Source of the DNA: Spartobacteria bacterium
GTDB lineage: Bacteria > Verrucomicrobiota > Verrucomicrobiia > Chthoniobacterales > UBA6821
DNA length: 64,000 nucleotides
Assembly: GCA_947487385.1 (NCBI GenBank)
Contig: CANKWU010000006.1
Coordinates: forward strand, 38,897-102,896
Reading direction: 5' to 3'
Below the pieces are notes generated by a model. It did not search any database. It was not told where the DNA came from and saw only the letters and a program-made list of their open reading frames with translations. Shown here in pieces: positions 25,075 through 35,680 of this stretch (its first letter is position 1; each line of letters opens with the position of its first letter). Position numbers and translations under genes: made by a program.

Positions 25075-27585
25075 TCAGTCGTCCAGACCATCTAGGTCGA
25101 CTAGAATCTCGCGGTCCTTTGCCCCATCTTTGGGTCCAAGAATGCCACGTTGCTCGAGAATGTCGACGATACGTGCAGCACGAGTATAACCAAGCCGCAG
25201 TCGTCGCTGAAGCATCGAGGTGGAGGCCTTTTTTTCCTGACGGATGATCTCGAGGCACCTGTCGACCAGATCCTCCTCTTCATCGGTAACCTCATCCTCC
25301 GGCATGATGGTCGAAGCGAGTTTTGCCGAGATACTGGGCTCAAAAACAGGCTTGGCCTGGATCGCGAGGTTGGTCACGACGCGGTGGATCTCCTCATCGG
25401 TCACAAGAACCCCCTGTGCACGAGTGAGTTTGGCGCTCCCGGGAGGGAGATAAAGCATGTCCCCTTTACCGAGGAGCTTTTCTGCCCCGTTCATGTCCAA
25501 GATCACGCGACTATCGAGACCCGAGGCCACCTGAAAGGCGATGCGTGAGGGAATGTTTGCCTTGATAACTCCGGTGACAACGCTGGAACGGGGTGTTTGC
25601 GTCGCCACAATCATATGGATTCCGGCGGCACGTGCCTTCTGCGTTATGCGGGCAATCGCCCCCTCGACATCGGCGGGTGCTGTCTGCATGAGATCAGCCA
25701 ACTCATCGACAATCACGACGATGAAAGGCATCTGGTCGGGAATGATCATGTCATCGCCGGGCTTGAGCGGAAGTTCCTGATCCTCAGTCTCAGTCTCAGT
25801 CTCAATGGAAGCCTGGTCCTCAAGGTTGAAAACCAGGACTGACTCCAAGGAATCACCATTGTCCAAACCCCCTTCGGTGGCATCATCCGACACCACGGCA
25901 ATCGGCACCTTCTGGGGTTTGGGGCGTGCGTTGAAGCCACTGATATTCTTGACACCTACCTTGGCAAAGATTCCGTAGCGCTTCTCCATCTCGTCGACTA
26001 CCCAGCGCAGTGCCAGGAGGACCTTTTTCGGGTCGGTCACCACAGGGGTCACGAGGTGGGGAAGATCATTATAGACCTGCATCTCGACAACCTTCGGATC
26101 GATCATGATGAAGCGTAGCGTCTCGGGCGTGTGCTTGAATATCAGACTAGTGATAATGGAGTTGATGCAGACACTCTTGCCGCTGCCGGTGGCACCAGCG
26201 ACCAGGAGGTGAGGCATTGCGGCGAGGTCTGCGATAATGGCATGTCCGTAGACATCCTTGCCAAGAGCAAGCGGCAGGGAGGCCTTCGTCGTATGCCAGG
26301 CCTCGCTTTCAAAAAGCTCACGGATGCTGACCTTCACCTTACTGGAGTTGGCAATCTCGATACCAACGGTGTCCTTCCCGGGAATCGGAGCCAGAATATT
26401 GATCCGCTCGGCACAAGTCGCCCGGGCGAGGTTCTTTTCCAACGCCGAGATACGCTCCACACGCACGCCGGTGGCGGGATAGACCTCGTAGCGCGTGATC
26501 GTCGGGCCCTTGGTGATATCTCCGGGAGAGGCCTCGATATCGAATTGGGAAAGTGTCTCCAGAATGATCTTCTGCACTCCTTGGAGTTCGGCCGGGTCAG
26601 CGGGCTTGTGTCCCTCGTCATCGTAGGTCTCCAAAAGCTCAAAGCCAGGCAAGGTATATTCCTGAAGATTCACTTCACCAAGGCCGCTGTCGGCAGGAAG
26701 GGAATCATTCTTTTTAGATTGGGTATTCCCCTTCATCACTTCGGCCAATGTCGGTTTGCGAGCTGGCGCTGGAACGCTGGCATCGATGATCTTCGGCGAA
26801 GGGAGATCCACCGGAGGAGTCGCTGCGAGGAACACATCGTTCTCCGTTATTTCCTCTGCCTTGGTTTCCACTACAGGAGACTTGCGGCGATTGCCCGTGC
26901 GGTACTTGGGAGACTCGACCTCCTCCGGGATCTCGAATTCCTTTTTACGATTGGCAAGTTGCTTTGTGATCAACCCAATAAGGAACCCCATGAGCGTGCC
27001 AAGAATGGAAAACATGAAGGCAAAGGCGCGACGTAATGCCAGGATTGGATGAAATCCTGTTGCCAGGATCAGGCTTACCAGAGCGAGGGCCATGAAAATC
27101 AATCCCGATCCGAGTGTGCCAAGCACATGACGCCCGAGCACCAGATCAATGCGGTGCCCGAACCATCCGCCGGGCCCCTGGATGTTGAATTTTTCCTTCC
27201 AGTCACCAAGGATCACATGCTGCAAATCAAGCAGGGTTGACCAACTCAGGACAAAAACAAGCGCCCATCCCAAGCGGATGCAAAGTCGGCATTCGGGGGT
27301 TGTGAACTTGGCGATTCCAAGCCCCGCCAAGGCTGCCGCAGCGAAGTATGAGGCGCCTCCGAAGAGAAAGTAAAAGAGTCCTGCGATATCAGCCCCGACG
27401 CGGCCGATGAAGTTCACAGGATATTCCGAGGAATGAGAGTGCTTCGCATAAGGAAGCCAGGGGGAAACATCCCTCGGCTCAAAGGAGCAGAGGGCAAGAA
27501 AGAGCAAGATTCCCCCAAAAAGCAGAAGAATCCCCGTTATTTCATCCAAGGAGCGTGTACGTCGTGACGAGACCATCCTATCCAT
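25075..27585 (-). CDS. ftsK: DNA translocase FtsK
   Basis: FtsK anchors at the division septum and pumps DNA to clear chromosome ends. The 836-residue protein starts at ATG 27585. An N-terminal membrane domain has about four to five helices (GILLLFGGILLFLALCSFE onward). A charged linker follows, then the motor with Walker A LLVAGATGSGKSVCINSI near residue 465 and Walker B FIVVIVDELADLM. The C-terminal winged-helix gamma domain (STSMLQRRLRLGYTRAARI) binds KOPS sites. An extra ~55-residue acidic segment containing IETETETEDQEL splits the motor before Walker B. It is divergent from manA. Confidence 0.95.
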   Translation of the reverse strand: MDRMVSSRRTRSLDEITGILLLFGGILLFLALCSFEPRDVSPWLPYAKHSHSSEYPVNFIGRVGADIAGLFYFLFGGASYFAAAALAGLGIAKFTTPECRLCIRLGWALVFVLSWSTLLDLQHVILGDWKEKFNIQGPGGWFGHRIDLVLGRHVLGTLGSGLIFMALALVSLILATGFHPILALRRAFAFMFSILGTLMGFLIGLITKQLANRKKEFEIPEEVESPKYRTGNRRKSPVVETKAEEITENDVFLAATPPVDLPSPKIIDASVPAPARKPTLAEVMKGNTQSKKNDSLPADSGLGEVNLQEYTLPGFELLETYDDEGHKPADPAELQGVQKIILETLSQFDIEASPGDITKGPTITRYEVYPATGVRVERISALEKNLARATCAERINILAPIPGKDTVGIEIANSSKVKVSIRELFESEAWHTTKASLPLALGKDVYGHAIIADLAAMPHLLVAGATGSGKSVCINSIITSLIFKHTPETLRFIMIDPKVVEMQVYNDLPHLVTPVVTDPKKVLLALRWVVDEMEKRYGIFAKVGVKNISGFNARPKPQKVPIAVVSDDATEGGLDNGDSLESVLVFNLEDQASIETETETEDQELPLKPGDDMIIPDQMPFIVVIVDELADLMQTAPADVEGAIARITQKARAAGIHMIVATQTPRSSVVTGVIKANIPSRIAFQVASGLDSRVILDMNGAEKLLGKGDMLYLPPGSAKLTRAQGVLVTDEEIHRVVTNLAIQAKPVFEPSISAKLASTIMPEDEVTDEEEDLVDRCLEIIRQEKKASTSMLQRRLRLGYTRAARIVDILEQRGILGPKDGAKDREILVDLDGLDD

Positions 27586-27647
27586 CTTGCAGGATACCGT
27601 GTGGTCTTGGCAATCGCAGGCATCTTGGGGATACTATCTTATTACTC

Positions 27648-28604
27648 ATGGATTTTTCCTCACCGATCACTTTCGAGTCCCTAGCCATGGAACGCGTCTG
27701 GGGGGGGCGCCGTTTCGAGACTCTTTTGGGGAAAACTCTTCCACACACGGTCCCCGTGGGGGAGCTTTGGGAAATGGTCGACCGACCCGAAGCACAGAGC
27801 GTGGTGCGTGAAGGCCCCCTCAAGGGGATGACGCTTCATGAGTTATGGACCGGATACCGTGATGAAGTCTTCGGCTCCCTACACAGCTCAAACCTCTCAC
27901 CTCGTTTTCCCCTCCTCATCAAGCTCCTCGATGCGCGCGAGCGCCTCTCCGTCCAGGTCCATCCACCGGTGGAACTCGCTGCTGTACTCAATGGGGAACC
28001 AAAGACAGAGTGTTGGTATTTTCTCCATGCCTCCAAAGGGGCCTCCGTCTATGCCGGACTCAAGAGAGGTGTTTCACGCAAGGGGTTTGAGCAAGCCCTC
28101 CAGAATGGCACGGTGGAACAGACGCTCCACACCCTCCGGGCTCGCACCGGAGAGAGCCTCTTCATTCCCAGCGGCAGACTGCATGCCATTGGTGAAGGGC
28201 TAGTGATTGTCGAGGTGCAGCAGAACAGCGACACCACATACCGCGTCTTTGACTGGAATCGCCGGGGCCTCGACGGGAAACCTCGTGATCTTCACATCAA
28301 GGAATCGCTCGCCTCCATCGACTTCAATGATTTCGAGCCGGCACTGACTCCCTCCTCGCAAACCGTGGTGGCAGACTGTCCCTATTTCCATGTTGAGAAG
28401 ATCCCTCTTCCCCTGCCCGGGAATATCTTCTGCCAGGGTGACTTCTCCATCGTGACTTGCCTGACAGGTGAAGTGGAGTGCTTGGGAACGATCCTTCGAC
28501 CCGGTGGCTTGATGCTGATTCCCTCCTTTCTGGAAGAGCCAATCCTGATCCCGGAGACTGCCGACACGACTATACTGGTCACGCGTCTACCGAGCTTCTT
28601 CTAA
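27648..28604 (+). CDS. manA: Mannose-6-phosphate isomerase, type I (short form)
   Basis: A zinc enzyme that interconverts mannose 6-phosphate and fructose 6-phosphate, feeding mannose into or out of glycolysis. The 318-residue length matches the short bacterial ManA class. Metal ligands are visible in LSVQVHPP, KTECWYFL and IPSGRLHAIGEG, and the active-site stretch is TTYRVFDWNR. ATG 27648 (MDFSSPITFE) is chosen; the track start at 27555 adds 31 residues antisense to the ftsK start. It may share a transcript with carB, but the 145-base gap suggests a separate promoter. Confidence 0.93.
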   Translation: MDFSSPITFESLAMERVWGGRRFETLLGKTLPHTVPVGELWEMVDRPEAQSVVREGPLKGMTLHELWTGYRDEVFGSLHSSNLSPRFPLLIKLLDARERLSVQVHPPVELAAVLNGEPKTECWYFLHASKGASVYAGLKRGVSRKGFEQALQNGTVEQTLHTLRARTGESLFIPSGRLHAIGEGLVIVEVQQNSDTTYRVFDWNRRGLDGKPRDLHIKESLASIDFNDFEPALTPSSQTVVADCPYFHVEKIPLPLPGNIFCQGDFSIVTCLTGEVECLGTILRPGGLMLIPSFLEEPILIPETADTTILVTRLPSFF

Positions 28605-28749
28605 TCTGGAGACGGGCTAAAAGTAACGAAATATTCCTTTTTGACTTATTTTCCCACAGGGCTTCGGGGTATAAGAACAGCTCCGTCGATTCCGGTCGCG
28701 GGAACATTCCTACTCATTGCCTTAACGGGAAACCTTTCCACAGTTCATT

Positions 28750-31700
28750 ATGCCCAAAGACACTTCCATCCATAAAATCCTTCTGATCGGGGCGGGGCCT
28801 ATTGTCATCGGCCAAGGATGCGAATTCGATTACTCGGGAGTGCAAGCCTGCAAGGCCCTAGCCGAAGAGGGATACGAGGTCGTGCTGGTAAACTCAAATC
28901 CTGCCACGATCATGACCGATCCGGAGTTTGCCAACCGAACCTATATCGAGCCGATCACGCCGGAGATCATCGAAAAGATCATCGAGAGGGAGAAGCCGGA
29001 TGCCCTCCTCCCCACCCTTGGTGGCCAGACTGCACTCAATGCCGCCATGGAGCTCGTCCACAGCGGAGTTCTTGAAAAGCACGGCGTTCGCCTCATCGGG
29101 GCCAATGCCGAGGCGATCAAGCGTGGAGAGGATCGCACCCTCTTCAAGAAGATCATGCTCGAGATCGGACTGGAAGTTGCAAACTCAGGTGCCGCCCACA
29201 CAATCGACGAGGTCTTTTTGATCGCCAAGCAGATCGGCACCTACCCGCTGATCATCCGTCCAGCCTTCACGCTCGGAGGAGCGGGTGGTGGCATTGCCTA
29301 CAACCGAGAGGAGCTCGAGACCATAGCCCGTCGGGGACTCGACATGTCGCCTACCACAGAGGTTTTGATCGAGGAGTCCCTGCTTGGATGGAAGGAATTC
29401 GAGGTCGAGGTCATTCGTGACACCGCTGACAACTGCATCGTCATCTGCTCGATCGAGAACTTCGATCCGATGGGTGTCCATACCGGTGACTCGATCACCG
29501 TTGCCCCGATCCAGACTCTGACCGACAAGGAATATCAGAAGATGCGGGATGATTCCTTCGCTGTGATCCGTGCCATTGGCGTCGAGACCGGCGGATCGAA
29601 TATCCAGTTCGCCGTGAACCCGAAGGATGGACGTCAGATCGTCATCGAGATGAACCCCCGGGTCTCGCGTTCCTCTGCTCTCGCCTCCAAGGCCACCGGT
29701 TACCCGATCGCAAAGATCGCCGCGAAACTCGCCGTCGGCTATCGCCTGGACGAACTTAAGAACGACATCACCAAGACCACGACCGCCTGTTTCGAGCCTG
29801 CGATCGACTACTGCGTGGTTAAGATCCCCCGCTTCACGTTCGAGAAGTTCCCCAAAGCCGATCCTACCCTCACCAGCCAGATGAAAAGCGTCGGCGAGGC
29901 AATGGCGATCGGACGGACCTTCAAACAGGCCCTGCAGAAGGCACTCCGTTCGCTCGAGACCGGACGCTTCGGACTCGGTTGTGATTCAAAGGACATTGAA
30001 CCCCGTAAGGCTGACGGATCCTGGGACACCGAACAGATCGAGCAACTCCTACGCATTCCGAATGCCGAGCGCATTTTTGCCGTCCGTCATGCCTTCCTCG
30101 CCGGACTTAGCGCGGAGAAGATCCATGCCATCAGCGCCATCGACCCCTGGTTCCTCGACAACATTCAGGAGATTGTCGAAGAGGAACTCTCCTTCCGAAA
30201 GGATCCAACCAATATTAACCTGCGTAGGGCCAAACAGCTTGGCTTCTCCGATCGCCAGCTGGCCCAGATCGCCGGGACAACCGAGGATGCCATCCGTGCC
30301 AAACGCAAGGCCGAAGGGGTTGAGCCGACCTACCGACTTGTCGACACTTGTGCCGCAGAATTTGAGGCCGCGACTCCCTATTTCTACTCGACCTACGGGG
30401 ATGAAGATGAAACCCGTCAAGGTAGCAAGAAGAAGGTGATGATCCTTGGTGGCGGTCCCAACCGCATCGGCCAAGGCATCGAGTTCGACTACTGCTGCGT
30501 CCACGCCGCCTTCGCTCTCAAGGAAGAGGGTTTCGAGACCATCATGGTGAACTCGAACCCCGAGACGGTCTCCACGGATTACGACACAAGCGACAAGCTC
30601 TTCTTCGAACCCCTAACCCTTGAGGATGTTCTCAACATCTACGAGCGGGAGAAGTGCGACGCCGTTGTCGTCCAGTTCGGCGGCCAGACTCCGCTTAACC
30701 TTGCTGCCCCGCTTCAGGCCCGTGGGGTTACAATCATCGGCACCCAGCCCAAGAGCATCGAGATGGCCGAGGATCGCAAACATTTCTCGGCAATGATCGA
30801 CAAACTCGGCCTGCGCCAGACCACCGGGGCCACAGCCATTAATGAGGCGGAAGCTGTCGAGGTCGCTAACAGGGTCAGCTACCCCGTCCTCGTCCGTCCC
30901 TCCTTTGTCCTGGGAGGACGCGCCATGGAGATCGTTTATACGGAAGAGGATCTCCGCCGCTATATCCGTACCGCGGTCGAAGTCAGCCCCGAACGCCCGA
31001 TCCTGGTGGATCGTTTCCTGGAAGATGCCACAGAGGTCGATGTCGACTGCCTTGCAGATGGCACGGACTGCGTCATCGGAGGAATCATGGAACATATCGA
31101 AGAGGCTGGCATCCATAGCGGTGACAGTGCCTGTGTGCTTCCTTCTGTCTCACTCTCTCCTAAGGTTCTGGAGACCATCCGCTCGGCAACCAGGGCCATG
31201 GCCTTGGAACTCGATGTCCGTGGACTGATGAACGTCCAGTATGCCGTGAAGGATGAGGAGGTCTACGTGCTTGAAGTGAACCCCCGTGCATCCCGCACCT
31301 CACCCTTTGTCAGCAAGGTGATCGGAGTCCCTCTTGCCAAGCTGGCTGCCAAGATCATGGTGGGCAGAACGCTGAAGGATCTTGGCTTCACGGAAGAAGT
31401 CATCCCGACCCATTACAGCGTCAAGGAAGCAGTTTTCCCCTTCATCAAGTTCCCGGGAATCGACATCACCCTCGGACCTGAAATGCGCTCCACGGGCGAA
31501 GTCATGGGGATAGATACCGACTTCCCTCGCGCCTATGCAAAGGCACAGATGGCTGCCGCCCCAGCGCTTCCAAGCAAGGGGAACCTCTTTGTCAGCGTCA
31601 AGGACTCCGACAAGAAGGCAATCGTTCCTATTGTGAAAGATTTTGCCGATCTCGGCTTCACGATCCATGCAACAGATGGCACTGCTGCCCTTCTCAAGAC

Positions 31701-31977
31701 AGCCGGCATCTCGATCATCCGCCTTAACAAACTCGCTCAGGGACGCCCGAATGTCGTCGATATGATCAAGAACGGCGAGATGCAGTTCATTATCAACACT
31801 CCGGCGGGCAAACAACCCCGCGCTGATGAAGTCGTGATCCGCAGTACGGCAGTGGCCAATCGCATTCCCATCATGACCACCCTGCGAGCAGCGGCGGCCA
31901 GTGCCTCAGCGATCAAGTCAATGGCGGAGGCCCCGCTTACAGTGAAGTCCCTTCAAGAGCACCATGTTATGGCTTAA
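28750..31977 (+). CDS. carB: Carbamoyl-phosphate synthase large subunit
   Basis: CarB makes carbamoyl phosphate from bicarbonate, two ATP and ammonia delivered by CarA, for pyrimidine and arginine synthesis. At 1075 residues it is full length. Two homologous ATP-grasp halves are present: the first opens [20 protein letters not shown], the second [20 protein letters not shown]. The C-terminal allosteric MGS-like domain contains [19 protein letters not shown]. carA is not adjacent in this window. The AT-rich 145-base leader has no convincing consensus promoter. Confidence 0.98.
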   Translation: MPKDTSIHKILLIGAGPIVIGQGCEFDYSGVQACKALAEEGYEVVLVNSNPATIMTDPEFANRTYIEPITPEIIEKIIEREKPDALLPTLGGQTALNAAMELVHSGVLEKHGVRLIGANAEAIKRGEDRTLFKKIMLEIGLEVANSGAAHTIDEVFLIAKQIGTYPLIIRPAFTLGGAGGGIAYNREELETIARRGLDMSPTTEVLIEESLLGWKEFEVEVIRDTADNCIVICSIENFDPMGVHTGDSITVAPIQTLTDKEYQKMRDDSFAVIRAIGVETGGSNIQFAVNPKDGRQIVIEMNPRVSRSSALASKATGYPIAKIAAKLAVGYRLDELKNDITKTTTACFEPAIDYCVVKIPRFTFEKFPKADPTLTSQMKSVGEAMAIGRTFKQALQKALRSLETGRFGLGCDSKDIEPRKADGSWDTEQIEQLLRIPNAERIFAVRHAFLAGLSAEKIHAISAIDPWFLDNIQEIVEEELSFRKDPTNINLRRAKQLGFSDRQLAQIAGTTEDAIRAKRKAEGVEPTYRLVDTCAAEFEAATPYFYSTYGDEDETRQGSKKKVMILGGGPNRIGQGIEFDYCCVHAAFALKEEGFETIMVNSNPETVSTDYDTSDKLFFEPLTLEDVLNIYEREKCDAVVVQFGGQTPLNLAAPLQARGVTIIGTQPKSIEMAEDRKHFSAMIDKLGLRQTTGATAINEAEAVEVANRVSYPVLVRPSFVLGGRAMEIVYTEEDLRRYIRTAVEVSPERPILVDRFLEDATEVDVDCLADGTDCVIGGIMEHIEEAGIHSGDSACVLPSVSLSPKVLETIRSATRAMALELDVRGLMNVQYAVKDEEVYVLEVNPRASRTSPFVSKVIGVPLAKLAAKIMVGRTLKDLGFTEEVIPTHYSVKEAVFPFIKFPGIDITLGPEMRSTGEVMGIDTDFPRAYAKAQMAAAPALPSKGNLFVSVKDSDKKAIVPIVKDFADLGFTIHATDGTAALLKTAGISIIRLNKLAQGRPNVVDMIKNGEMQFIINTPAGKQPRADEVVIRSTAVANRIPIMTTLRAAAASASAIKSMAEAPLTVKSLQEHHVMA

Positions 31978-32790
31978 GCAGTAGTGGGAGGCTCTAGATT
32001 CCTTGGTTTCGAAACATATTACCTTGAAGGGCTTTCATTGACAGGCATCTAGACTACATTTTTTGATGCGCTGATTCTTTATAAGAGAATAACAGTGACC
32101 CTCGATTCCAACTTAGATCGAATCCTGTGCGGATGGGTATCACTCCGACTCGGTGGAGTCAACCAACCCAATGTAACAAAATCGTCACTTACCAACAATT
32201 GAAGCCCCTCTCAGCGATGGCATAATTGTAGCCCTATTGAGGTGTCTTCATCGGGGGTGAAAACAATCTCAAAAAAAACCAGAGTAGAGGAGATTTCGAT
32301 GATCTCGTCTGCACACAATTGCCAGTTCAATACTCGTGAGACATAGACCTTTTATCAAAATGCTGACAGCGGATCGGGTTCATTGGCGTAAGTCCAATGG
32401 TAAATCAACGTCGTCGATTGCTTCAAAGATGCAAGATATCCTTTTAAAAAAAGAAAATTTGAAAAATCAGATCACCATGAATTCACTGCGTCTTGATTTA
32501 AGAGACTTGGTGAGATTGAACTAAAGCTCAGTAGGCTTACTAAGAGTAACGATGGGTTAGAATGGGTTTTGTGCTTTCTGGCGCAATGAGATTGTGTGCT
32601 GCGATAGCTCGCTAAGCGAATCAATCCGCTGGAAAGAGGCGCGGAGAGATTGCCGAGGGCAAAAAAAGCTGGCACCGCTTAGCGGGGTCACCTATGACAA
32701 TCTTCCGAGTCACACCATGCTGACTTAGTTCCTTACCTCCCATCACTCTGCGTTGTAGGCAGAGAACAATAACGCTACCCTCAAGATCGC
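31978..32790. other. Gene-poor spacer, 0.8 kb, lower GC
   Basis: No coding region is supportable here. The longest frames (32336-32524 plus, 32472-32675 minus) have no recognisable sequence and no ribosome site. Base composition is visibly more AT-rich than around it, and homopolymer A-runs occur. Small hairpins cluster in the last 130 bases: CCGCT-T-AGCGG near 32675 and CTCTGC-GTTGTAG-GCAGAG at 32746-32764. The region separates carB (plus) from pgl (minus, convergent), so it may hold terminators, an unknown small RNA or decayed DNA. Confidence 0.6.
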
Positions 32791-33495
32791 CTATAATCCG
32801 GCAGCCGCAGCGGTGTCGGTGAGCAACAGCGCATTCTCCTGACTGATCCTTCCGGCAGGGATCGAATGATCAGCTGCCTTGAGTTTCACGATCATCGGGA
32901 TCTTGGCTGCACCAGTAGCAAGCCACATGATGTTCCGTGAGCGGTTGATCATCGGGTAGGTCAGGGTCATCCGGCGCCGGTTCTGGTAGAGATGCACGGG
33001 ATCGGTCAGCGCCACGTCACGATCGGTAACAGTGAGCACGGGATCGTTCGGGACCAGCGATGCCGTGTGACCATCGGGGCCGAGACCGAGATGCGCCATG
33101 TCGAGGATCGGGGGATTTCCGCAGATCTCGGTGAGGAGCGCCTCGTATTCCTTCACTCCCTCCGCGGGATCAACGGCATTCACCGGCATCGCATGAATGT
33201 TCTCCTTGGGGATGGGTGCATTACCGAGAAGGCTCTCGTGCAGATGGGTCAAGTTCCGATCGGGATCACCCTCGGGTGCGATGCGTTCATCGATCTGGAA
33301 GACATGGACCTGTGACCAAGGCACCTCTTCAGATGCAAGATCCCTCAGCATGGCCCAAGGAGTCTTGCCGCCACTAACAGCAAGAGTGAAAACTCCACGA
33401 GCAGCCACGGCCTCACGGGAGGCAGTTGCAATTACTCCTGCAGCGGCCTTCGCCACCGCATCATCATCAGCAAGGACCTCGATCTTAAGAGCCAT
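32791..33495 (-). CDS. pgl: 6-phosphogluconolactonase
   Basis: This enzyme hydrolyses 6-phosphogluconolactone in the oxidative pentose phosphate pathway. The 234-residue product belongs to the NagB/RpiA-like fold: TLAVSGGKTPWAMLRDL, FQIDERIAPEGDPDRN and MAHLGLGPDGHTASLVPND. The GPDGHTASL motif is specific for the lactonase group over glucosamine-6-phosphate deaminase. It lies 21 bases after pgi on the same strand, so the two sugar-phosphate enzymes are co-transcribed. Confidence 0.94.
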   Translation of the reverse strand: MALKIEVLADDDAVAKAAAGVIATASREAVAARGVFTLAVSGGKTPWAMLRDLASEEVPWSQVHVFQIDERIAPEGDPDRNLTHLHESLLGNAPIPKENIHAMPVNAVDPAEGVKEYEALLTEICGNPPILDMAHLGLGPDGHTASLVPNDPVLTVTDRDVALTDPVHLYQNRRRMTLTYPMINRSRNIMWLATGAAKIPMIVKLKAADHSIPAGRISQENALLLTDTAAAAGL

Positions 33496-33516
33496 GACTT
33501 GATATTAGTTCGATGA

Positions 33517-35139
33517 TTACTTCTTCGCCCTGTAGCGGCGGATGAGTGCGTTCGTGGAGCTGTCGTGCTTGAGCTCTGGCTCGGTCGGTGACTCCAGCTC
33601 GGGGATAATGTGCTGGGCAAGCTGCTTGCCAAGCTCCACACCCCACTGATCGAACGAGTTGATGCCCCAGACAACACCTTGTGTAAAGACGCTATGCTCA
33701 TAGAGAGCGACCAGAACGCCAAGTGTATGCGGGTCGAGCTTGTCGGCCATGATGACATTCGAGGGACGATTCCCCTCGAAGACGCGGTGGGGATTGAGCC
33801 AATCGGGCGTACCCTCGGCCTTCACTTGCTCAGGTGTCTTGCCGAAAGCGAGTGCCTCGGCCTGCGCGAAGATATTCGAGATGAGGTAATTGTGGTGATG
33901 ACCCAGCTCGTTGATCGCCTTGTTAAAGCCTATGAAGTCGCAAGGAATTAGGCGCGTACCCTGATGGATAAGCTGGTAGAAAGAGTGCTGGCCATTTGTC
34001 CCGGGCTCGCCCCAGTAGATCGGACCTGTGTCGAAGGTGACATGGGTTCCGTCGAGACGAACCGATTTGCCATTGCTCTCCATGGTGAGTTGCTGGAGGT
34101 AGGCCGGGAAGCGCTTGAGGTACTGCTCGTAGGGAAGCACCGCGATGCTCTGGGCTCCAAAGAAGTCGTTGTACCAGACAGCAAGCAGACCGAGAAGAAC
34201 GGGGAGATTCTTCTCGAGTGGAGCCGTGCGGAAGTGCTCGTCCATGGCGTGGAAGCCAGCGAGGAGGTCCGAGAAGTTCTTAGGCCCGATGGCGATCATG
34301 GTCGAAAGACCGATCGCGGAGTCCATCGAATAGCGTCCGCCGACCCAATCCCAGAATCCGAACATATTCGCGGTGTCGATACCAAACTCCGAGACCTTGG
34401 CGGCGTTAGTGGAGACCGCGACAAAGTGTTTGGCAACAGCTGAGGCATCATTACCAAAGCCAACAAGCGACCACTCGCGGGCGCTGTTGGCATTTGTCAT
34501 GGTCTCGAGTGTGGTGAAGGTCTTCGACGAAACAATGAAGAGAGTCTCGGAGGGATCGAGATCACGGACAGCCTCGGCAAAGTCAGTGCCGTCGACATTG
34601 GAGACAAAGCGGAAAGTCATTTCGCGATCGCTGTAGGCCTTGAGCGCCTCATAGGCCATGACAGGACCCAGATCGGAGCCGCCAATACCGATATTGATGA
34701 CATTCTTGATGCGCTTGCCTGTGTGACCCTTCCACTCACCGGAGCGGATGCGGTCGGCAAAGGCGCCCATGGACTCGAGCACCTTGTGAACCTCAGGAAC
34801 AACATCGACGCCGTCGACCTTGATCACCTCACTCTTGGGGGCGCGAAGCGCAACGTGCAGGACGGCACGATCCTCCGTGATGTTGATCTTCTCTCCGGAA
34901 AACATCTTATCGCGGTGCTCCTCCAGTCCGACTTCCTTGGCAAGCTGAACGAGGTTCTTGAGCGTCTCGTCATTGACGCGGTTCTTCGAGTAGTCGAGGT
35001 AGAGGCCGCAAGCCTCTGCGGTCAAGCGCTCACCGCGTGTCGAATCGGCAGCAAAGAGCTCCTTAAGCGTTGTCTTGGCGATCTGGTCGCGATTGACTTC
35101 TAGTGCCTTCCAGGAAGGGAGTTGGGTCGGATTGGACAT
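33517..35139 (-). CDS. pgi: Glucose-6-phosphate isomerase
   Basis: Pgi interconverts glucose 6-phosphate and fructose 6-phosphate. The 540-residue protein carries the phosphosugar-binding motifs [18 protein letters not shown] and [15 protein letters not shown], plus [19 protein letters not shown]. The active-site His region is [10 protein letters not shown] and the C-terminal signature is [17 protein letters not shown]. Length and motif order are normal for the classic bacterial/eukaryotic enzyme. It is divergent from tsaE and upstream of pgl. Confidence 0.97.
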   Translation of the reverse strand: MSNPTQLPSWKALEVNRDQIAKTTLKELFAADSTRGERLTAEACGLYLDYSKNRVNDETLKNLVQLAKEVGLEEHRDKMFSGEKINITEDRAVLHVALRAPKSEVIKVDGVDVVPEVHKVLESMGAFADRIRSGEWKGHTGKRIKNVINIGIGGSDLGPVMAYEALKAYSDREMTFRFVSNVDGTDFAEAVRDLDPSETLFIVSSKTFTTLETMTNANSAREWSLVGFGNDASAVAKHFVAVSTNAAKVSEFGIDTANMFGFWDWVGGRYSMDSAIGLSTMIAIGPKNFSDLLAGFHAMDEHFRTAPLEKNLPVLLGLLAVWYNDFFGAQSIAVLPYEQYLKRFPAYLQQLTMESNGKSVRLDGTHVTFDTGPIYWGEPGTNGQHSFYQLIHQGTRLIPCDFIGFNKAINELGHHHNYLISNIFAQAEALAFGKTPEQVKAEGTPDWLNPHRVFEGNRPSNVIMADKLDPHTLGVLVALYEHSVFTQGVVWGINSFDQWGVELGKQLAQHIIPELESPTEPELKHDSSTNALIRRYRAKK

Positions 35140-35223
35140 AAGAATGAATTATGAGGGATGAATTATAAAGGATTGTTCCAGTAAGATTGCTAGACTCCAT
35201 AACCCAACTAGAATGCTTGAAAA

Positions 35224-35679
35224 ATGGCAACCGACAATCCTGTCACACATCAACTGGGAGAACATACTGCCCGGAGCGTTCAGGAAACGGCGGCTATTGC
35301 CGTAGAACTCCTGCCGCTGATGCTGAAGTCAGGCGTGGTCAGTCTGGAGGGACCGCTCGGTGCCGGGAAAACCCATTTCGTCAAAGCAACGGCCCTCGCC
35401 ATGGGCATCACAGAGGATGTGACCAGCCCAACCTTTACCCTGCTTCAGAGCTATGGATCGGGTGAAAACCGCCTGCATCACTCGGACTGGTACAGGCTGG
35501 AATCCGAGGACGAGGTGCTAGCCCTTGGACTGGAAGATTACTATCATGACGGGCTGGTGTTCATCGAGTGGGGAGACAAGTTTGCCTCCATACTCCCTCC
35601 CCGGACGCTAAGGATCCGGATCGAACCGAGGCTTGAGGGAACGAAAGAAGTCCGATCGTTCTGCTGGAACGTAATCTGA
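35224..35679 (+). CDS. tsaE: tRNA threonylcarbamoyladenosine biosynthesis ATPase TsaE
   Basis: TsaE is the ATPase partner of TsaB and TsaD in making t6A37 on ANN-decoding tRNAs. The 151-residue product has the P-loop LEGPLGAGKTHFVKATA, then SPTFTLLQSY, HHSDWYRLES and LVFIEWGDKF. The family size is normal. A weak promoter-like pair (TTGCTA, 16 bases, TAGAAT at 35187-35214) lies just before the start. tsaB begins one base after its stop; tsaD is not in the window. Confidence 0.94.
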   Translation: MATDNPVTHQLGEHTARSVQETAAIAVELLPLMLKSGVVSLEGPLGAGKTHFVKATALAMGITEDVTSPTFTLLQSYGSGENRLHHSDWYRLESEDEVLALGLEDYYHDGLVFIEWGDKFASILPPRTLRIRIEPRLEGTKEVRSFCWNVI

Positions 35680-35680
35680 A

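Noticed and set aside
26131-27036. 301-residue plus-strand ORF antisense to ftsK
   Set aside because: Shadow of the FtsK motor and linker; Arg/Leu/His-rich with no family sequence.
28641-28675. TTGACT ... TATAAG as a carB promoter
   Set aside because: The spacer is 23 bases, too long for a sigma-70 promoter, and no better -10 lies at 16-18 bases.
32336-32524. 62-residue plus-strand ORF in the carB-pgl spacer
   Set aside because: No ribosome site, no recognisable sequence, biased AT-rich composition.
32746-32764. CTCTGC-GTTGTAG-GCAGAG as a terminator for pgl
   Set aside because: No T-run follows on the pgl strand, so it does not meet intrinsic-terminator criteria.
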